DNA of 64,000 nt from Delphinus delphis (Eukaryota > Chordata > Mammalia > Artiodactyla > Delphinidae), in NCBI RefSeq assembly GCF_949987515.2, contig NC_082684.1:18033701-18097700 (forward strand). Direction: 5' to 3'. Positions 11,974-23,829 of this stretch are shown here, one piece after another. Made by a program: the position numbers and the translations under genes. Position 1 is the first letter of the stretch; every line of letters begins with the position of its first letter. The notes below the pieces were generated by a model. That model worked only from the letters and a program-made list of their open reading frames with translations. It searched no databases and was not told where the DNA came from.

Positions 11974-14260
11974 TTAGTGTAATGCTCTCAAGGTCCATCC
12001 ATGTTGATGAAAATGGCAGGATTCCCTTTTCTTTTTCAAGGCTAAATAATATTCTTTTTCAGATATTTCATTGTTAGTGTATACAAATGCAACTCTTTTT
12101 TGTATGTTGACTTTATATTCTTTAAAGTTACTGAATTTGTTGATTAGTTCCAATAGCTTTTGGATGGAGTTTCTAGTATTTTCTATATAAAATATTATAT
12201 TATCTGCAAACAAAGACAATTTTCCTACTTCCTTTCTGATTTGGATGTCTTTGATTTCTTTTTTGTTACCCAATTTCTCTGACTAGGAATTCCAGTACCA
12301 TATTGAATAGAAGTGGTGAGAGTGGACATCCTTGTCTTGTTCCTGATCTTAGAGGAAAAGTTTTCAAGCTTTCATTATTTAGTATATTAGCTGTGGGCTT
12401 GTCATGTATAGCCTTTATTATGGTGAGGTACATTCCTTCTTTACCCAATTTCTGACTGTTTTTATCGTGATGTATTTTGTCAGATTATTATTTTTTGCAT
12501 CAGTTGAGAGGATCACATGATTTTTATCCTTTTCTATTAATGTGATGTATCACATTTATTGATTGGTATGTGATGAACCATCCTTGCATCCTAGGGGAAA
12601 AACCCAATTTATCATGGTGTATAATCCTTTTAATGTGCTGTTAAATTTGGTTTGCTAGTATTTGTTGTGAATTTCTGCATCTACATTCATCAAAGATACT
12701 GATCTATAGATTACTTTTTTCTTGTAGTATCCTTATCTGGTATCAGGATAACACTGGCTTCATAAGATGAGTTTGGAAGTGTTCCCTCCTTTTTACTTTT
12801 TCAATTATTTGGAAGGATTTGAGAAAGGTTGGTGTTAATTATTTTAACATTTGGTAGAATTCACCAGTGAGACCATCTGGTCCTGCTCTTCTTGTTTGTT
12901 GAAAGGCTTTTGATTACCGATTTAATCTCCTTACTAGTAATTGTTTTGTTCAGATTTTCTATTTCTTTGTGATTCAGTCTTGGTATGTTGCATATTTCTA
13001 GGATTATGTCCATTTATTCTAGTTTATCAAATTTGTTGCTGTATAATTGTTCATAGTGGTCTGTTATGAGCCTTTGTGTATCTGTGGTATCAGCTGTAAT
13101 GTCTCTTCTTTCATTTCTGAATTTAGAGTCTTCTTTCTTTTTCTTAGTCTAGTTAAAAGTTCGTTAAGTTTATCTTTTTATAAAAAAAAACAACATACTC
13201 CAATAAAGATGTTAAAGAAAAAAAAAAACAAAAAAAAACAACTCTTGATGTTGTTGATCTTTTCTGTTGTTTTTCTATTCTCTATTTCATTTAGTTCTGA
13301 TCTAATCTTTGTTATTTTCTTTCTTCTTTGTTCTTCTTTTTCTGGTTTCTTTATTTAAGATTTTTCTTTTTTCTTAATGTAGGTGTTTATTGCTATAAAC
13401 ATCCTTCTTAAAACTGACTTTGCAGTACCCCATATGTTTTGGTGTGTTGTTTTCCTATTTTCCTTTATTTCAAGATTTTTTTAATGTCCCTTTTTTTAAT
13501 TCTTTGATCTATTGGTTGTTCAGGAGTGTGTTGTTTAATTTCCACATGTTTGTAAATTTTCCAGCTTTCCTCCTGTTATTGATTTCTAGTTTCATACTAC
13601 TCTGGTCAGAAAAAAAACTACTTGGTATGATTTTAATCTTTTTAAGTTTGATAAAATTTGTTCTTTGAACTATCATGATCTATCCTGGAGAATTCTCCAT
13701 GAGTGCTTGAGAAGAATGTGTATTCTTTTGCTATTGGATGGAATGTTCTATTATGTCTGTTAGGTCCATTGGCTAAGGTATGCCTCCAGTCCAACATTTG
13801 CTTGTTGATTTTCTGTATGGGTAATCTATCCATTGTTAAATTTAGGATATTGAAGTCCCCTACTATCATTGTATTGCTGTCTATTTCTCCCTTCAGATCT
13901 TTTTGTATTTGTGTAATACATTTAGGTGCTCTGATGTTGGGTACATATATATTTATGATTATTATATATTCTTGATAAATTGACCTCTTTGTCATCATAA
14001 AATGAACTTCTTTTTTTCTTGTTAACACTTCAGCTTAATGTTTATTTTGTCTGATATAAGTACAGCTACTCTTAGTCTCTTTTGGTTTCTACTTGCATGA
14101 ACTATCTCTTTCTATCCATTCACTTTGAGTCTGTGTGTATCCTTAAAGCTGAAGTCAGTGTGTTGTAAGCAGCATATACTAGAGTCTTCGTTTTGTTTTG
14201 TTTTTTTTTAAATCCATACTGCCACCCCATGTCTTTTGATTTAAAAATTCAATCCATTCA
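11974..14260 (-). pseudogene. L1 ORF2 remnant with internal deletion
   Basis: On the minus strand the endonuclease is legible at 13642-14028, with IVGDFNILNLTMDRLPIQKI and a HGEFSRIDH segment. The RT fingers and palm follow, with [20 protein letters not shown] (about 12280-12345). The palm catalytic box reads FADN instead of FADD at about 12205. Directly after VAFVYTNNEISEK the frame enters EYYLALKKKRESCHF, which normally lies more than 400 residues further on. About 1.2-1.5 kb of ORF2 is therefore missing, with the frame kept across the join. Confidence 0.85.
13195..13229 (+). mobile_element. Ultra-short L1 3' end insertion (35 bp)
   Basis: The text atactccaataaagatgtta followed by an A-rich tail is the extreme 3' terminus of the cetacean L1 type seen at 4790 and 28300. 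It is flanked by aaaaaaaacaac at 13183-13194 and 13230-13241, a probable target-site duplication. It interrupts the antisense ancient L1. The duplication is A-rich, so its edges carry some doubt. Confidence 0.7.
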
Positions 14261-14759
14261 CATTTAGATCACTTATTGATAGGTAAGGACTTACACCATC
14301 TTACTGTTTTCTAGCTGTTTTTTGGAGTTCCTTTATCCCTTGCTTTCTCTCTTGTTGCCTTCCTTTGAGAACTGATGACTTTCCATAGTGGTATGTTTTG
14401 ATTTCCTTCTCTATCTTTTGTGAATATATTATAGCTTTTTGCTTTGTGGTTACCATGAGACTTACATAAAACTTCTTATAGATATAACAGTCCATTTTAT
14501 TTTCATAACAACTTAATTTAATCACTTACAAAAAACTCTACCTTTTTCATGCTATAATTTATCTTTTTATATTGTGCATTCATTAACAAATTATTGTAGC
14601 TATAGGTTTTTTTTTTAATACTCTCATCCATTAATCTTTACATTACATCAAGTGGTTAACAATCTACCATATTATAGTATTAGAATAATCTGAGTTTGAC
14701 TATGTACTTACCTTTACCAGTGTGTCGTATATTTTCATACGTGTTTATGTTATGAATCA

Positions 14760-15670
14760 CCATCTTTAATTTCAGTTTGAAGAACTCCTTTCAGCATTTC
14801 TTATAAAGTAGATTTAGTGGTGATAAATCCCCTCAGCTTATGTTTGTCTAAGAAAGTCTTTATCTCTTCATTTCTGAAGGACAGCTTTGCTGTGTAAAGT
14901 ATTCTTTTCCTTCTTTCAGCAGTTTGAATATATCACTCTCTCTCTCATGGCCTGTAATGTTTTTGCTGAGAAATCTGTTGATAGCCTTATGAGGGTTCCC
15001 TTATAAGTCCCAAGCTTTTTTTCTCTTGCTGCTTTTAAGATTCTCTCTTTGCCTTTAATTTTTGACAGTTTTATTATAATGTGCCTTGGAGAGGATCTGT
15101 TTAAGTTGATTTTGTTTACTGACCTATGAGCTTATGAACTTGGATATCCAAAACTTTCCCAAGATTTGGGAAAAGCTCAGCCATTTTTTTTTAAAATAAA
15201 CTTTCTGCCTCCTCCTCCTCTTCTCTTTCTGAGAATTCAATAATTTGAAAATTGGTTAGTTTGATGGTACCCCATAGATCATATAGGTTTTCTTCATTGT
15301 GTTTCAGTCTTTCTTCTACTTGGTCAAGACTACTGCTGAATCTCTCTATTGAATTCTTCAGTTTAGTCATTGTATTCTTCAACTCCAAAATTTCTGTTTG
15401 ATTCTTTTTTATGTTTTCTATCTTTTTGCTGAGTTTTTTTGTGCTTGTATTATTTTTCTGATATCATTAAATTATTTATCTGTGTTCCCTTCTAGCTCTC
15501 TGAGCTCCTTCAGAACAATTATTTTGAATTATTTGTCAGTTAATACCTGGATCTCTATTTCTTTGGGGCCAGGTACTGGAGGTTCACTGATTCCTTTGGT
15601 GGAGTCTCTTTTCCCTGGTTCTTTGTGATCCCTGTATCTTTGCATTGGTGTTTGCACATTTCAAGAAGCA
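14760..15670 (-). pseudogene. L1 ORF1 remnant, ancient copy
   Basis: On the minus strand, 15191-15388 reads MELKNTMTKLKNSIERFSSS and continues as a heptad-like coiled coil (LDQVEERLKHNEENL), the trimerisation segment of L1 ORF1. The C-terminal region lies toward 14760 and is broken by stops. Confidence 0.7.
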
Positions 15671-17309
15671 TTCATCTCTTCCAGACTTTATGGACTGATT
15701 TGGTGAAGGAAGACATTCGTGTGTAGGAGAGGGACTGCTGGAGCATGCTGTGACTCCAGGTCTGGTGGTGCATGGCACCAAGTGTGGAGTGTAGCGGCAC
15801 CAGATCCTGGGCAGCATGGTGTCTCTTTGGCTCAGGTCTTTGCTGTCCACAGCGTTGACAACTGTATGGTACTTGGCAATACTTGTAGGGGGTCCACAGT
15901 GTCTGCAAGGGCTTTTGGGCAAGGACTATTAGGGTCCTCAGCTGTGCCTTCAGGAATAGCTGCTAGGGACCAAGGCAGGCAGCAGTAGTGCCCAGAGTCT
16001 GTGGTATACACAGACTTGACTGGGGGCCAGCTGTGGGCACCTGTGTAATGGAAGGGGCCAGTTGCAGGCACATACATAATGGTGGGGACCAGGGCAGAAA
16101 GAAAGAGCTGGAGCAAACTGTGGGCACACAAGTGGCTACAGGAGCCCTGGTTGTCAGTCTATATTACTGTGTCTAGTAGGTATCAACTTTGGCATATGGC
16201 AGTTGAAGCCAGTGATAAGGGTTGGGCTGGGGGCCTTCAGGTGCTCAACTGGAGAAGCAGCTGCAGGTGAGCTGCAGGTGAACTGCAGCTCACAGTGATG
16301 CAGGCCAATGAGAGTAGACAGGGCCTGATCCAAGCCTATAAGCAGCTATGGGGGCCCCAGCTATCAGGCCTGCTGTCCTGTGGCTGTGCACTCTCCCCCC
16401 AGGTGTGTATGCATAGTGGAGGCTGGTGACAGGAGTCAGGCCAGTGACATGCAAGTGCACAGCTGGAGGTGCTAGCCCAGAGCAGGTGCATGACAGTGGA
16501 GGTCAACCAGAGGGGTCTGGACTAGCGCCTTGCTTTCATGCAGCCACAGAGGTCTGGGCTGGCTGCTGGTGCAGGGTTCCTGGGCTCAGATGGGGATGGT
16601 GAGGAGAAAGGAGTAGGGTGCCTGGCATTAGTGAACACGAACACCTGTGGAGTAAAATGTGGTGAAACCTGCACAGGGTCTGCTGTAGCTGTGCTGGCCA
16701 TTGGTTTCTTCTTCAGTGGTAAAGCTGCTGAGTTTGTCTGTCAAGCAGGTCACACTGAACTGAGATTGCTCCTGTTGTCTGGCATTCATTGGTGACCCCT
16801 GCTTTTCTTCCTTCTTCCTTGCTGTCTCTATTTGTCTCAGCTTTGATGGTCTGAGTGGGGTGAAATTAAATTAGACCTTTGTGCAGTTCCCCCCAAAGGC
16901 TTGGTGAGCTGATTGCTAACCCTGTTCTTTCTTTCCCAGCAAGGGCGACTCTTTCCAGCTGGGGAGGGGGGTTCCCTCCTGGAACTGAGCAACATCAGCT
17001 TGGAGGAGGGGATGATGCAGGCAAAATAAATCTGTCTTCCTTTTCTCTTTTTGTGTGGTTAGCCTCATGTTTTTTGTTTCACTGTGTTGCTGAAGTTTCT
17101 CAAGTAGACTCCAGAGCTATGCAAGAGCTGTTTTTAGTCATAGATAGCTGTCTAACTGTTGATCTTTGTTGGAGGACAGAGGCTGGATTCTCCTATGCTG
17201 CCACCTTGGTGATGTCAACCCTCTAATACTTTTCATCTTCTTGCCCTGCTTTCTTTTTCTCTTTAACACTTTTAACATCTCAACTACTTTCTCTCTCACT
17301 AGAATATAA

Positions 17310-17435
17310 ACTCCACAGGGCAGGGATTTTGTTTGATTCTTTGTTTTGCCTATTTTATTTATTGTTTTATTTCCAGAGCCTGAGAGAGTATGTAACATAA
17401 TACAGCTCAGTCAATATTTCTTGAATGAATGAAAA
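17310..17435 (+). repeat. L2 3' end, sense
   Basis: The sequence ctagaatataaactccacag, ggcagggattttgtttgat and atttcttgaatgaatgaa is the L2 3' terminus, in order and nearly complete, followed by an A/C-rich tail. Confidence 0.9.
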
Positions 17436-17670
17436 AACAACAACAACAAAAAAAACAGTAACATGACCTAAATCTTGAAGGCTTATTGAGCCAATACAGC
17501 AATATTCTGAATTTCTTTTCTCAGAATAAGAATTAGGAGATATGGACAAGAGAGGGGTATAGAGGATAAGATGTGGGTGATTGTATTTGTCTGGGAAGGG
17601 GCAGTGAGTAAAGCAGGTTGACTTCTGCTCAGAGGTTATACATGTGTGTTTGCTTTATTATTATTGTTAA
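17436..17670. other. Unassigned non-coding stretch
   Basis: No nameable element. It holds the 5' flank of the short L1 insertion that follows. Confidence 0.35.
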
Positions 17671-17685
17671 CTTTGTTATAATAAA

Positions 17686-17769
17686 CTATCACAACATTGT
17701 TAATCAACTATACTCCAATATAAAATAAAAAGTTTTAAAAAATTAAAATAAAATCCAAAAAAAAAACCC
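17686..17769 (+). mobile_element. Short 5'-truncated L1 insertion (84 bp)
   Basis: The text gttaatcaactatactccaa followed by tataaaataaaaag and an A-rich tail is an L1 3' terminus. It is flanked by a perfect 15-bp duplication ctttgttataataaa at 17671-17685 and 17770-17784. The duplication proves a complete, very short retrotransposition product. Confidence 0.92.
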
Positions 17770-17784
17770 CTTTGTTATAATAAA

Positions 17785-18170
17785 AAATATACCACAAAAA
17801 GCAAAGCATGACCCATTATTCTAGTAGGCATTGAAGGATATCAGCTAGGCTGCTTCTGACTATATAGGGTAGCACAAAGCAAGGGCATTGCATCTATTCT
17901 AATGGCAAATTATCACTTTAATGGTGTGAGTAAAGTGTGTTAAGTAGAACTGATAGAAGTGAGTTAAGTTTCAATATATGGCTTTAAGTAATCACTATCC
18001 ATCCTAAAATATGGAGGTGGAGAATTTGGACATTCAGATATAAAAGCATTTGGTGAAGTAACTTGAAATCAAATTCATCTTCAATAGTGATGAACCATGA
18101 GGCTGTTTTGATTCCTTTGCATCAGGCTTTCTTTTGGATCCCATTTACTGTGTTCCATCGGTTTTGGTCT
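17785..18170. other. Unassigned non-coding stretch
   Basis: No nameable element and no supported ORF. Confidence 0.35.
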
Positions 18171-18174
18171 AGAC

Positions 18175-18349
18175 CAGTCATTGTCAATGTGGGCTGCCTG
18201 GTGGAAACACCTGAAAAGATTATTCTAAATAATGTTGAAGCCTGGATCCCACTGCCAGAGATTCTGATTTAAGTGGTCTGGGACGCAGTTTGAGAATCAG
18301 GATTTTTTTTTAATTCCCAGGTGATTTAGTTAAAGTTCAGAACCACTAT
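18175..18349 (+). mobile_element. MER5A-like hAT (Charlie) MITE
   Basis: Ends are cagtcattgtcaatgtggg and aaagttcagaaccacta, the imperfect inverted termini of MER5A-type non-autonomous hAT elements. The interior agagattctgatttaagtgg and cccaggtgatttagttaaag is also typical. Length near 175 bp, as expected. The 8-bp target duplication is too decayed to call. Confidence 0.85.
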
Positions 18350-18414
18350 CTATATATGTACTATTTTTAATTTATGAAATGTATAAATGTTTCAATCATG
18401 TGATATTTATTTAT

Positions 18415-18545
18415 TTATTTACATTCATTCTTTTACTCTTTTATTCCACAAGTATTGATTGAGAACAAGCTCAATAAAGGGGTCAGGCACCATGATAGTG
18501 GCAGGGTATATGCTGGTAAATAGGACTGGTGTGGACCCACCATAT
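18415..18545 (-). repeat. L2 3' end, antisense
   Basis: The plus strand reads acattcattcttttactc, caagtattgattgagaacaa and gtcaggcaccatgatagtgg, the reverse complement of the L2 3' terminus. Confidence 0.75.
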
Positions 18546-19085
18546 TCACCATTATAATTACTTATGGTAGATTCTCTTACACAAAATGACACCATCATCT
18601 ACCTGTATGACAACTGAGACAGAATCATCCCTTTGAATGACTGGAAGTCACCTCCAGCCATTAAGACAGCTGCTTCTGAAGTGAAATCATGGGTGCCAGC
18701 ATGTCATTAACAATGACAAGGAATCCCTCTCCCAGACTTTTCATGTGCCTTCTTTCTAAAAGCCAGTGACTTTTCTCATTTTCCCTCTCTCAATTCCTTC
18801 TCTCTTTCTCCTGCCAGAAACTTTCATTTATTTACCAATTATTCTCTCACTGTTAAAGTGCTAAAGTTTGAAATGTTAGGGTTAAATAACACTTCAAGTA
18901 TTTCTGTCCACGGACTAAGTTAAATTAGCTGATCGTGTAATAAACTACATGTGATTTTGGTTCTTACTATTCATTTTCTTTAAAAGAGAGGCAGGAAGAT
19001 ATCACCAAAGGCAAATCCCACTAATTATATATAAACACAATAATTTTGTGTTCATGATGAACATTTAACGCTAGCACAGTATATC
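18546..19085. other. Unassigned non-coding stretch
   Basis: No nameable element or supported ORF. Confidence 0.35.
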
Positions 19086-19089
19086 AATG

Positions 19090-19262
19090 CGTACTACTAC
19101 TAATAATACTAATTAACATTTATTGAGGCTTTTTTGTTTAATCAAACATTTTTCTAAGCACTTTACATGATTTAACTTATTTCATCTGCAATGGAAAAAA
19201 ATGAGACTACATGTACTATTTTAAGATAAAAGGAAAACTAAGCACAGAGAATTGATACACTG
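19090..19262 (-). repeat. MIR, antisense
   Basis: The plus strand reads attaacatttattgaggctt, taagcactttacatgattta and ggaaaactaagcacagagaa, the reverse complement of the MIR core and 3' end, diverged. Confidence 0.75.
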
Positions 19263-20472
19263 GTGTTGGGCTTCCTTGTGTTAAAGAAATGAACAGGGAC
19301 ATGACGTTCTTTAAAATTTAGATACATACTCCAAATGCCTCTGTATTTGAGCTACAAACTCTTCAAAGCCTCTCACTGCAGTTGACTATTCTTGCTTGTT
19401 TTATAAAAAATGGTCTTGTTTTCCAGTTAAATTTGTCATGAGTCAGGTAGTTCATGAGTTTCAATTCAGCAGAATTTTCAGAGGAGAATGCTTTTATAAT
19501 GTTTTATATAAAAGTAAGGATGTCAAAATCTAATCCGCAGTATCAGAGTTTTGCCAGAACGTTGTTCAGGCTGAAATGAAAAACAGGATCTCCCTGGGGG
19601 GTTCTCTTCCATAATGAAATCATTGAGATATGAAGGGTCCCAGGAGGAGGACTTTCAAAGCTCTAGCCATTGGCAAGTAAGAAACCATTTGAGATTTGTT
19701 TTTAAAAGAAGATGGTGTAATATTCTTAGAGTTTGATATTAGGAAGGAAGCCAAAAACCTAAATTGTGGACCATCTGGAGAAGAAATATAATGAAGAAAG
19801 CCAACAAAAATATAATTACAACAACTGGCTTAGAAATAACAACTGCATTGATTAAGAACAGCCTAAGTAGGGATGTCAAGAATGCAATCTGAGTTGTTAA
19901 ATTTCCATTTCAGTTTGGCTGTGGGAATAGGAGAAAATGCTCTTGTGGTATGGAGACAACCCCATGAGCAAGAGATATGAGAAGAATTTGGTAAAAGATC
20001 AGATGTAAAAAACTCACACTAACATCTCTGTCTTTGTGTGTTTCAAAAGAAATAAAAAATTGAAGAGTGTCAATGATATGTGATAATCTGTAGTTTGTGC
20101 TACCTGGGAATACAAATACCAGACAAACACTATCTTTTCCTCCAGAAGCTTAAATCTGACCATTTACATAAAAGCACAAAGCCCATACAAATAGTTGAAG
20201 AATAAAATGATTAAAATAGACACAGATGTAGTCATTCAAAAACAATTCATAGTACATTAATTAGAACTTCTCTACTTCCTGTACCAAAACAGGAATTTAT
20301 TGAATGGATCATTACAAGCAATAAATGTTTAATATATGCACAGATGCCTTCATTCCTTCGAAATATGTAGCAGCCATCGTGTTAAGCATGGATACTGAAA
20401 TAAACATTAAAAAAATATACTTTTCCTAATGCCATCATAGATTTGGGGAGAAATAAATTTTTCTTAATGATT
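19263..20472. other. Mostly unassigned; possible L2 tail near 20340
   Basis: About 1.2 kb without a nameable element. The short stretch cattccttcgaaatatgtag and catcgtgttaagcatggata (20351-20395) weakly resembles antisense L2. No supported ORF. Confidence 0.35.
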
Positions 20473-20486
20473 AAGATGCAATGTGT
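20473..20486. repeat. Upstream copy of 14-bp L1 target-site duplication
   Basis: aagatgcaatgtgt directly precedes the L1 5' end (agggaggaccttcaagatgg). A perfect second copy lies at 30190-30203 right after a poly(A) run. The left junction is tt/aagatg, compatible with the TCTT/AA variant of the L1 endonuclease site on the lower strand. Confidence 0.8.
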
Positions 20487-21735
20487 AGGGAGGACCTTCA
20501 AGATGGCAGAGGAGTAAGGCATGGAGATCACCCTCCTCCCCACAAATACAACAAAACTGCATCTACATGTGGAACAACTCCTACGAACACCTACTGAACA
20601 TTGGCAGAAGACCTCAGACTTCTCAAAAGGCAAGAAACTCCCCACATATCTGGGTAGGGCAAAAGAAAAAAGAACAAACAGAGACAAAAGAATAGGGATG
20701 GGACCTGCATCTCTGGAAGGGAGCTGTAAAGGACGAATGGTTTCCACACACTAGGAAGCCCCTTCACAGGCAGAGATGGAGGGGTGTGGGTGGAAGTTTC
20801 AGAGGCACAGAGGAGAGTGCAGCAACAGGGGTGCAGAGGGCAAAGCAGAGAGATTCCCACAGAAAGGATCGGTGCCGACCAACACTGACCAGCCCGAGAG
20901 GCTTGTCTGCTCAGCCACTGGGGCAGGTGGGGGCTGGGAGCTGAGGCTCGGACTTCGGAGGTCAGACCCCACAGAGAGGACTGGGGTTGGCTGCATGAAC
21001 ACAGCCTGAAGGGGCTAGTGCACCACAGCTAGCTAGGAGGGAGTACAGGAGAAAGTCTGGAACTGCCTAAGAGTCAAGAGACCATTGCTTCAGGGTGCAA
21101 GAGGAGAGGGTATTCAGAGCACCGCCTAAATGAACTCCAGAGATGGGTGCGAGCCACAGCTTTCAGCACGGACACCAGAGACGGGCAGGAAATGCTAAGG
21201 CTGCTGCTGCAGCCACCAAGAAGCCTGTGTGCAAGCACAGGTCACTATCCACACCACCCCTCCCGGGACTGTGCAGCCCTCCACTGCCAGGGTCCCATGA
21301 TCCAGGGATAACATCCCCAGGAGAACACATGGCATGCCTCAGACTGTTGCAAAGTCTTGCTACCCTCTGCAGCTGCAGGATCTCCCCACATTCGTACCCC
21401 TCCCTCCCTGTGGCCTGAGTAAGACAGAGCCCCCTATTCAGCTGCTACTTTAACCCCATCATGTCTGGGTGGGGAACAGATGCCCTCCAGCGACCTACAT
21501 GCAGAGTTAGGACTAAATCCAAAGCTGAACCACAGGAGCTGTGTGAACAAAGAAGAGAAAGGGAAATTTCTCCCAGCAGGCTCAGGAGCAGCAGATTAAA
21601 TCTCCATAATCAACTTGATGTACCCTGCATCTGTGGAATACCTGAATAGACAACGAATCATCCCAAAATTGAGGTGGTGGACATTGGGAGCAACTGTAGA
21701 CATGGGGTTTGCTTTCTGCATCTGATTTGTTTCTG

Positions 21736-21946
21736 TTTTTTTTTTTTTTTTTTTGTGGTATGTGGGCCTCTCACTGTTGCAGCCTCTCCTGTTGCGGAGC
21801 ACAGGCTCCGGACGCGCAGGCTCAGCGGCCATGGCTCACGGGCCCAGCCGCTCCGCGGCATGTGGGATCCTCCCAGACCAGGGCACGAACCCGTGTCCCC
21901 TGCATCGGCAGGCGGACTCCCAACCACTGCGCCACCAGGGAAGCCC
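21736..21946 (-). mobile_element. CHR-type SINE, antisense, in L1 5'UTR
   Basis: T-tract 21736-21754, then gtggtatgtgggcctctcac, and an end at ccaccagggaagccc (21946). Flanked by a perfect 8-bp duplication tgtttctg at 21728-21735 and 21947-21954. Younger than the L1 it interrupts. Confidence 0.95.
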
Positions 21947-22019
21947 TGTTTCTGGTTTTATGTTTATCTCAGTTTAGTATTTAGAGCTTATTATCATTGG
22001 TAGATTTGTTTATTGATTT

Positions 22020-22460
22020 GGTTGCTCTCTTCCTTTTCTTTTTTTTTTTTTCTATATATATATATATATTTTTCCTTTTTCTCTTTTTGGGAGTGTGTAT
22101 ATGTATGCTTCTTTGTGTGACTTTGTCTATATAGCTCTGCTTTTACCATTTGTCCTAGGGTCTGTCTGTCAGTTATTTTTTGTTTGTTTGTTTGTTTGTT
22201 TTTAGTGCTTGTTATCACTGGTGGATTTGTTTTTTGGTTTGGCTGTTCTCTTTTTTCTTTCTTTCCTTTCTTTTGTTTTATTACTTCTTTATTTTCAATA
22301 ATATTAAAAATTATTTAAATAGCCTTATTTTATTTTTCTTTCTTTCCTTCTTTCTTTCTTCCTTCCTTCTTTCTTTCTCTTTCTTTCTTTCTTTCTTTCT
22401 CTCTTTCTTTCTTTCTTTCTTTCCTTCAATCTTTCTTTCTTTCTTTTCTATCTTTATTTC
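22020..22460. repeat. Pyrimidine-rich microsatellite cluster
   Basis: Successive simple repeats inside the L1 5'UTR: T-tract with (TA)n at 22038-22070, (TTTG)n at about 22180-22203, and an imperfect (CTTT)n array at about 22335-22449. The strong T/C bias creates the leucine/serine/phenylalanine-rich frame 22180-22476, which is not a gene. Confidence 0.9.
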
Positions 22461-22963
22461 TGAGCTGTGTGGCTGAAAGGGTCTTGGTTCTCTGGCCGGG
22501 TGTCAGACCTGAGCATCTGAGGTGGCAGCGCCAAGTTCAGGACATTGGTCCACCAGAGACCTCCTGGTCTCACATACTATCAAACAGCGAAAGCTCTCCC
22601 AGAGATCTCCATCTCAATGCTAAGACTCAGCTCCACTCAATGACCAGCAAGCAACAGTGTTGGACACACTATGCCAAACAACTAACAAGACAGGAAGACA
22701 ACCCCACTCATTAGCAGAGAGGCTGCCTAGAATCATAATAAATTCAAAGACACCCCAAAACATACCAGGGGGTGCAGTCCTGCCCACCAGAAAGACAAGA
22801 TCCAGCCTCATCCACCAGAACACAGGCACCAACCCCCTCCACCAGGAAGCCTACACAACCCACTGAACTAAACTTATACACTGGGGGCAGATGCCAAAAA
22901 CAACAGAAACTATGAAACTGCAACCTGTGAAAAGGAGAGCCCAAACACAATAAGTGAAGCAAA

Positions 22964-23800
22964 ATGAGGAGAGAGAAATACACAGCAGGTGAAGGAGCAA
23001 GGTAAAAACCCAAAGACCAAACAAATGAAGAGGAAATAGGCAGTCTACCTGAAAAAGAATTCAGAGTGATGATGTAAACAGGATCCAAAATCTTGGAAAC
23101 AGAATGGAAAAAAAATAAAAGAAACATTTAACAAGGACCTAAAATAACTAAAGAGCAAACAAACAATGATGAAGAACACAATAAATGAAATTAAAAATTC
23201 TCTAGAAGGAATCAATAGCAGAATAACTGAGGCAGAAGAATGGATAAGTGACCTGGAAGATAAAATAGTGGAAATAACTATCACAGATTATAGGGGTCCC
23301 AGAAGCAGAAGAGAAACAAAAGGGACTGAGAAAATATTTGAAGAGATTACAGTTGAAAACTTCCCTAGTATGGGAAAGGAAATAGTCAATCAACTCCAGG
23401 AAGAACAGAGAGTCCCATACAGGATAAATCCAAGGAGAAACATGCCAAGACACATATTAATCAAACTATCAAAAATTAAATACAAAGAAAAAATATCAAA
23501 AACAGCAAGGGAAAAGCAACAAATAACATAAAATGGAGTCCCCATATGGTTAACAGCTGAACTTTCAGCAGAAACTCTGAAAGCCAGAAGGGAGTGGCAG
23601 GATATATTTAAAGTGATGAAAGGGGAAAACGTACAACCAAGATTTCTCTAACCAGTAAAGATCTCATTCAGATTTGACAGAGAAATTAAAACCTTTACAG
23701 ACATGGAAAAACTAAGAGAATTCAACATCACCAAAAAAGCTTTACAACAAATGTTAAAGGAACTTCTCTAGGCAGGAAACACAAGAGAAGGAAAACACCT
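22964..23800 (+). pseudogene. L1 ORF1 remnant (second copy)
   Basis: The ATG at 22964 starts a frame that stops after 13 codons at a TAA. The conserved core resumes at 23166-23531 with MMKNTINEIKNSLEGINSRI (coiled coil) and RIYGVPE-like to RNMPRHILIKLSKIKYKEKI. The C-terminal EWQDIFKVMK segment lies at about 23590. The frame is broken several times. Confidence 0.88.
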
Positions 23801-23829
23801 ACAAAAACAAACCCAAAACAATTAAGAAA

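Larger units (their letters stand above)
11535..17224 (-). mobile_element. Ancient L1 (L1M-type), antisense, near full length
   Basis: Read on the minus strand it runs from a 5' end at about 17222 (tgacatcaccaaggtggcag, the promoter end of an L1), through a 5'UTR of about 1.5 kb (15680-17222), ORF1 (about 14760-15670), a spacer of about 450 bp, ORF2 (about 12000-14260), and a 3'UTR ending at about 11535. The long inter-ORF spacer is a property of older L1M lineages. A candidate diverged target-site duplication is ccctcaatattttt (about 11535) against ccctctaatactttt (about 17218). ORF2 has a large internal deletion, and a 35-bp L1 stub is inserted at 13195. Heavy decay shows it is much older than the other two long L1 copies. 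Confidence 0.88.
20487..22963 (+). promoter_or_regulatory. L1 5'UTR / internal promoter region
   Basis: This is the untranslated leader of the sense L1, where L1 families carry an internal Pol II promoter. It is GC-richer than the surrounding DNA over 20760-21450. A SINE (21736-21946) and long T/C-rich tracts (22020-22460) interrupt it. Small ORFs in it (for example 21143-21418) show no conserved domain. Promoter role is inferred from position only. Confidence 0.6.

Noticed and set aside
15584..17226. Several 60-115 codon ORFs on both strands
   Set aside because: They lie in the 5'UTR of the ancient antisense L1, which is relatively GC-rich and stop-poor. No conserved domain.
22180..22476. 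98-codon F/L/S-rich ORF resembling a membrane protein
   Set aside because: Direct product of the (CTTT)n microsatellite.
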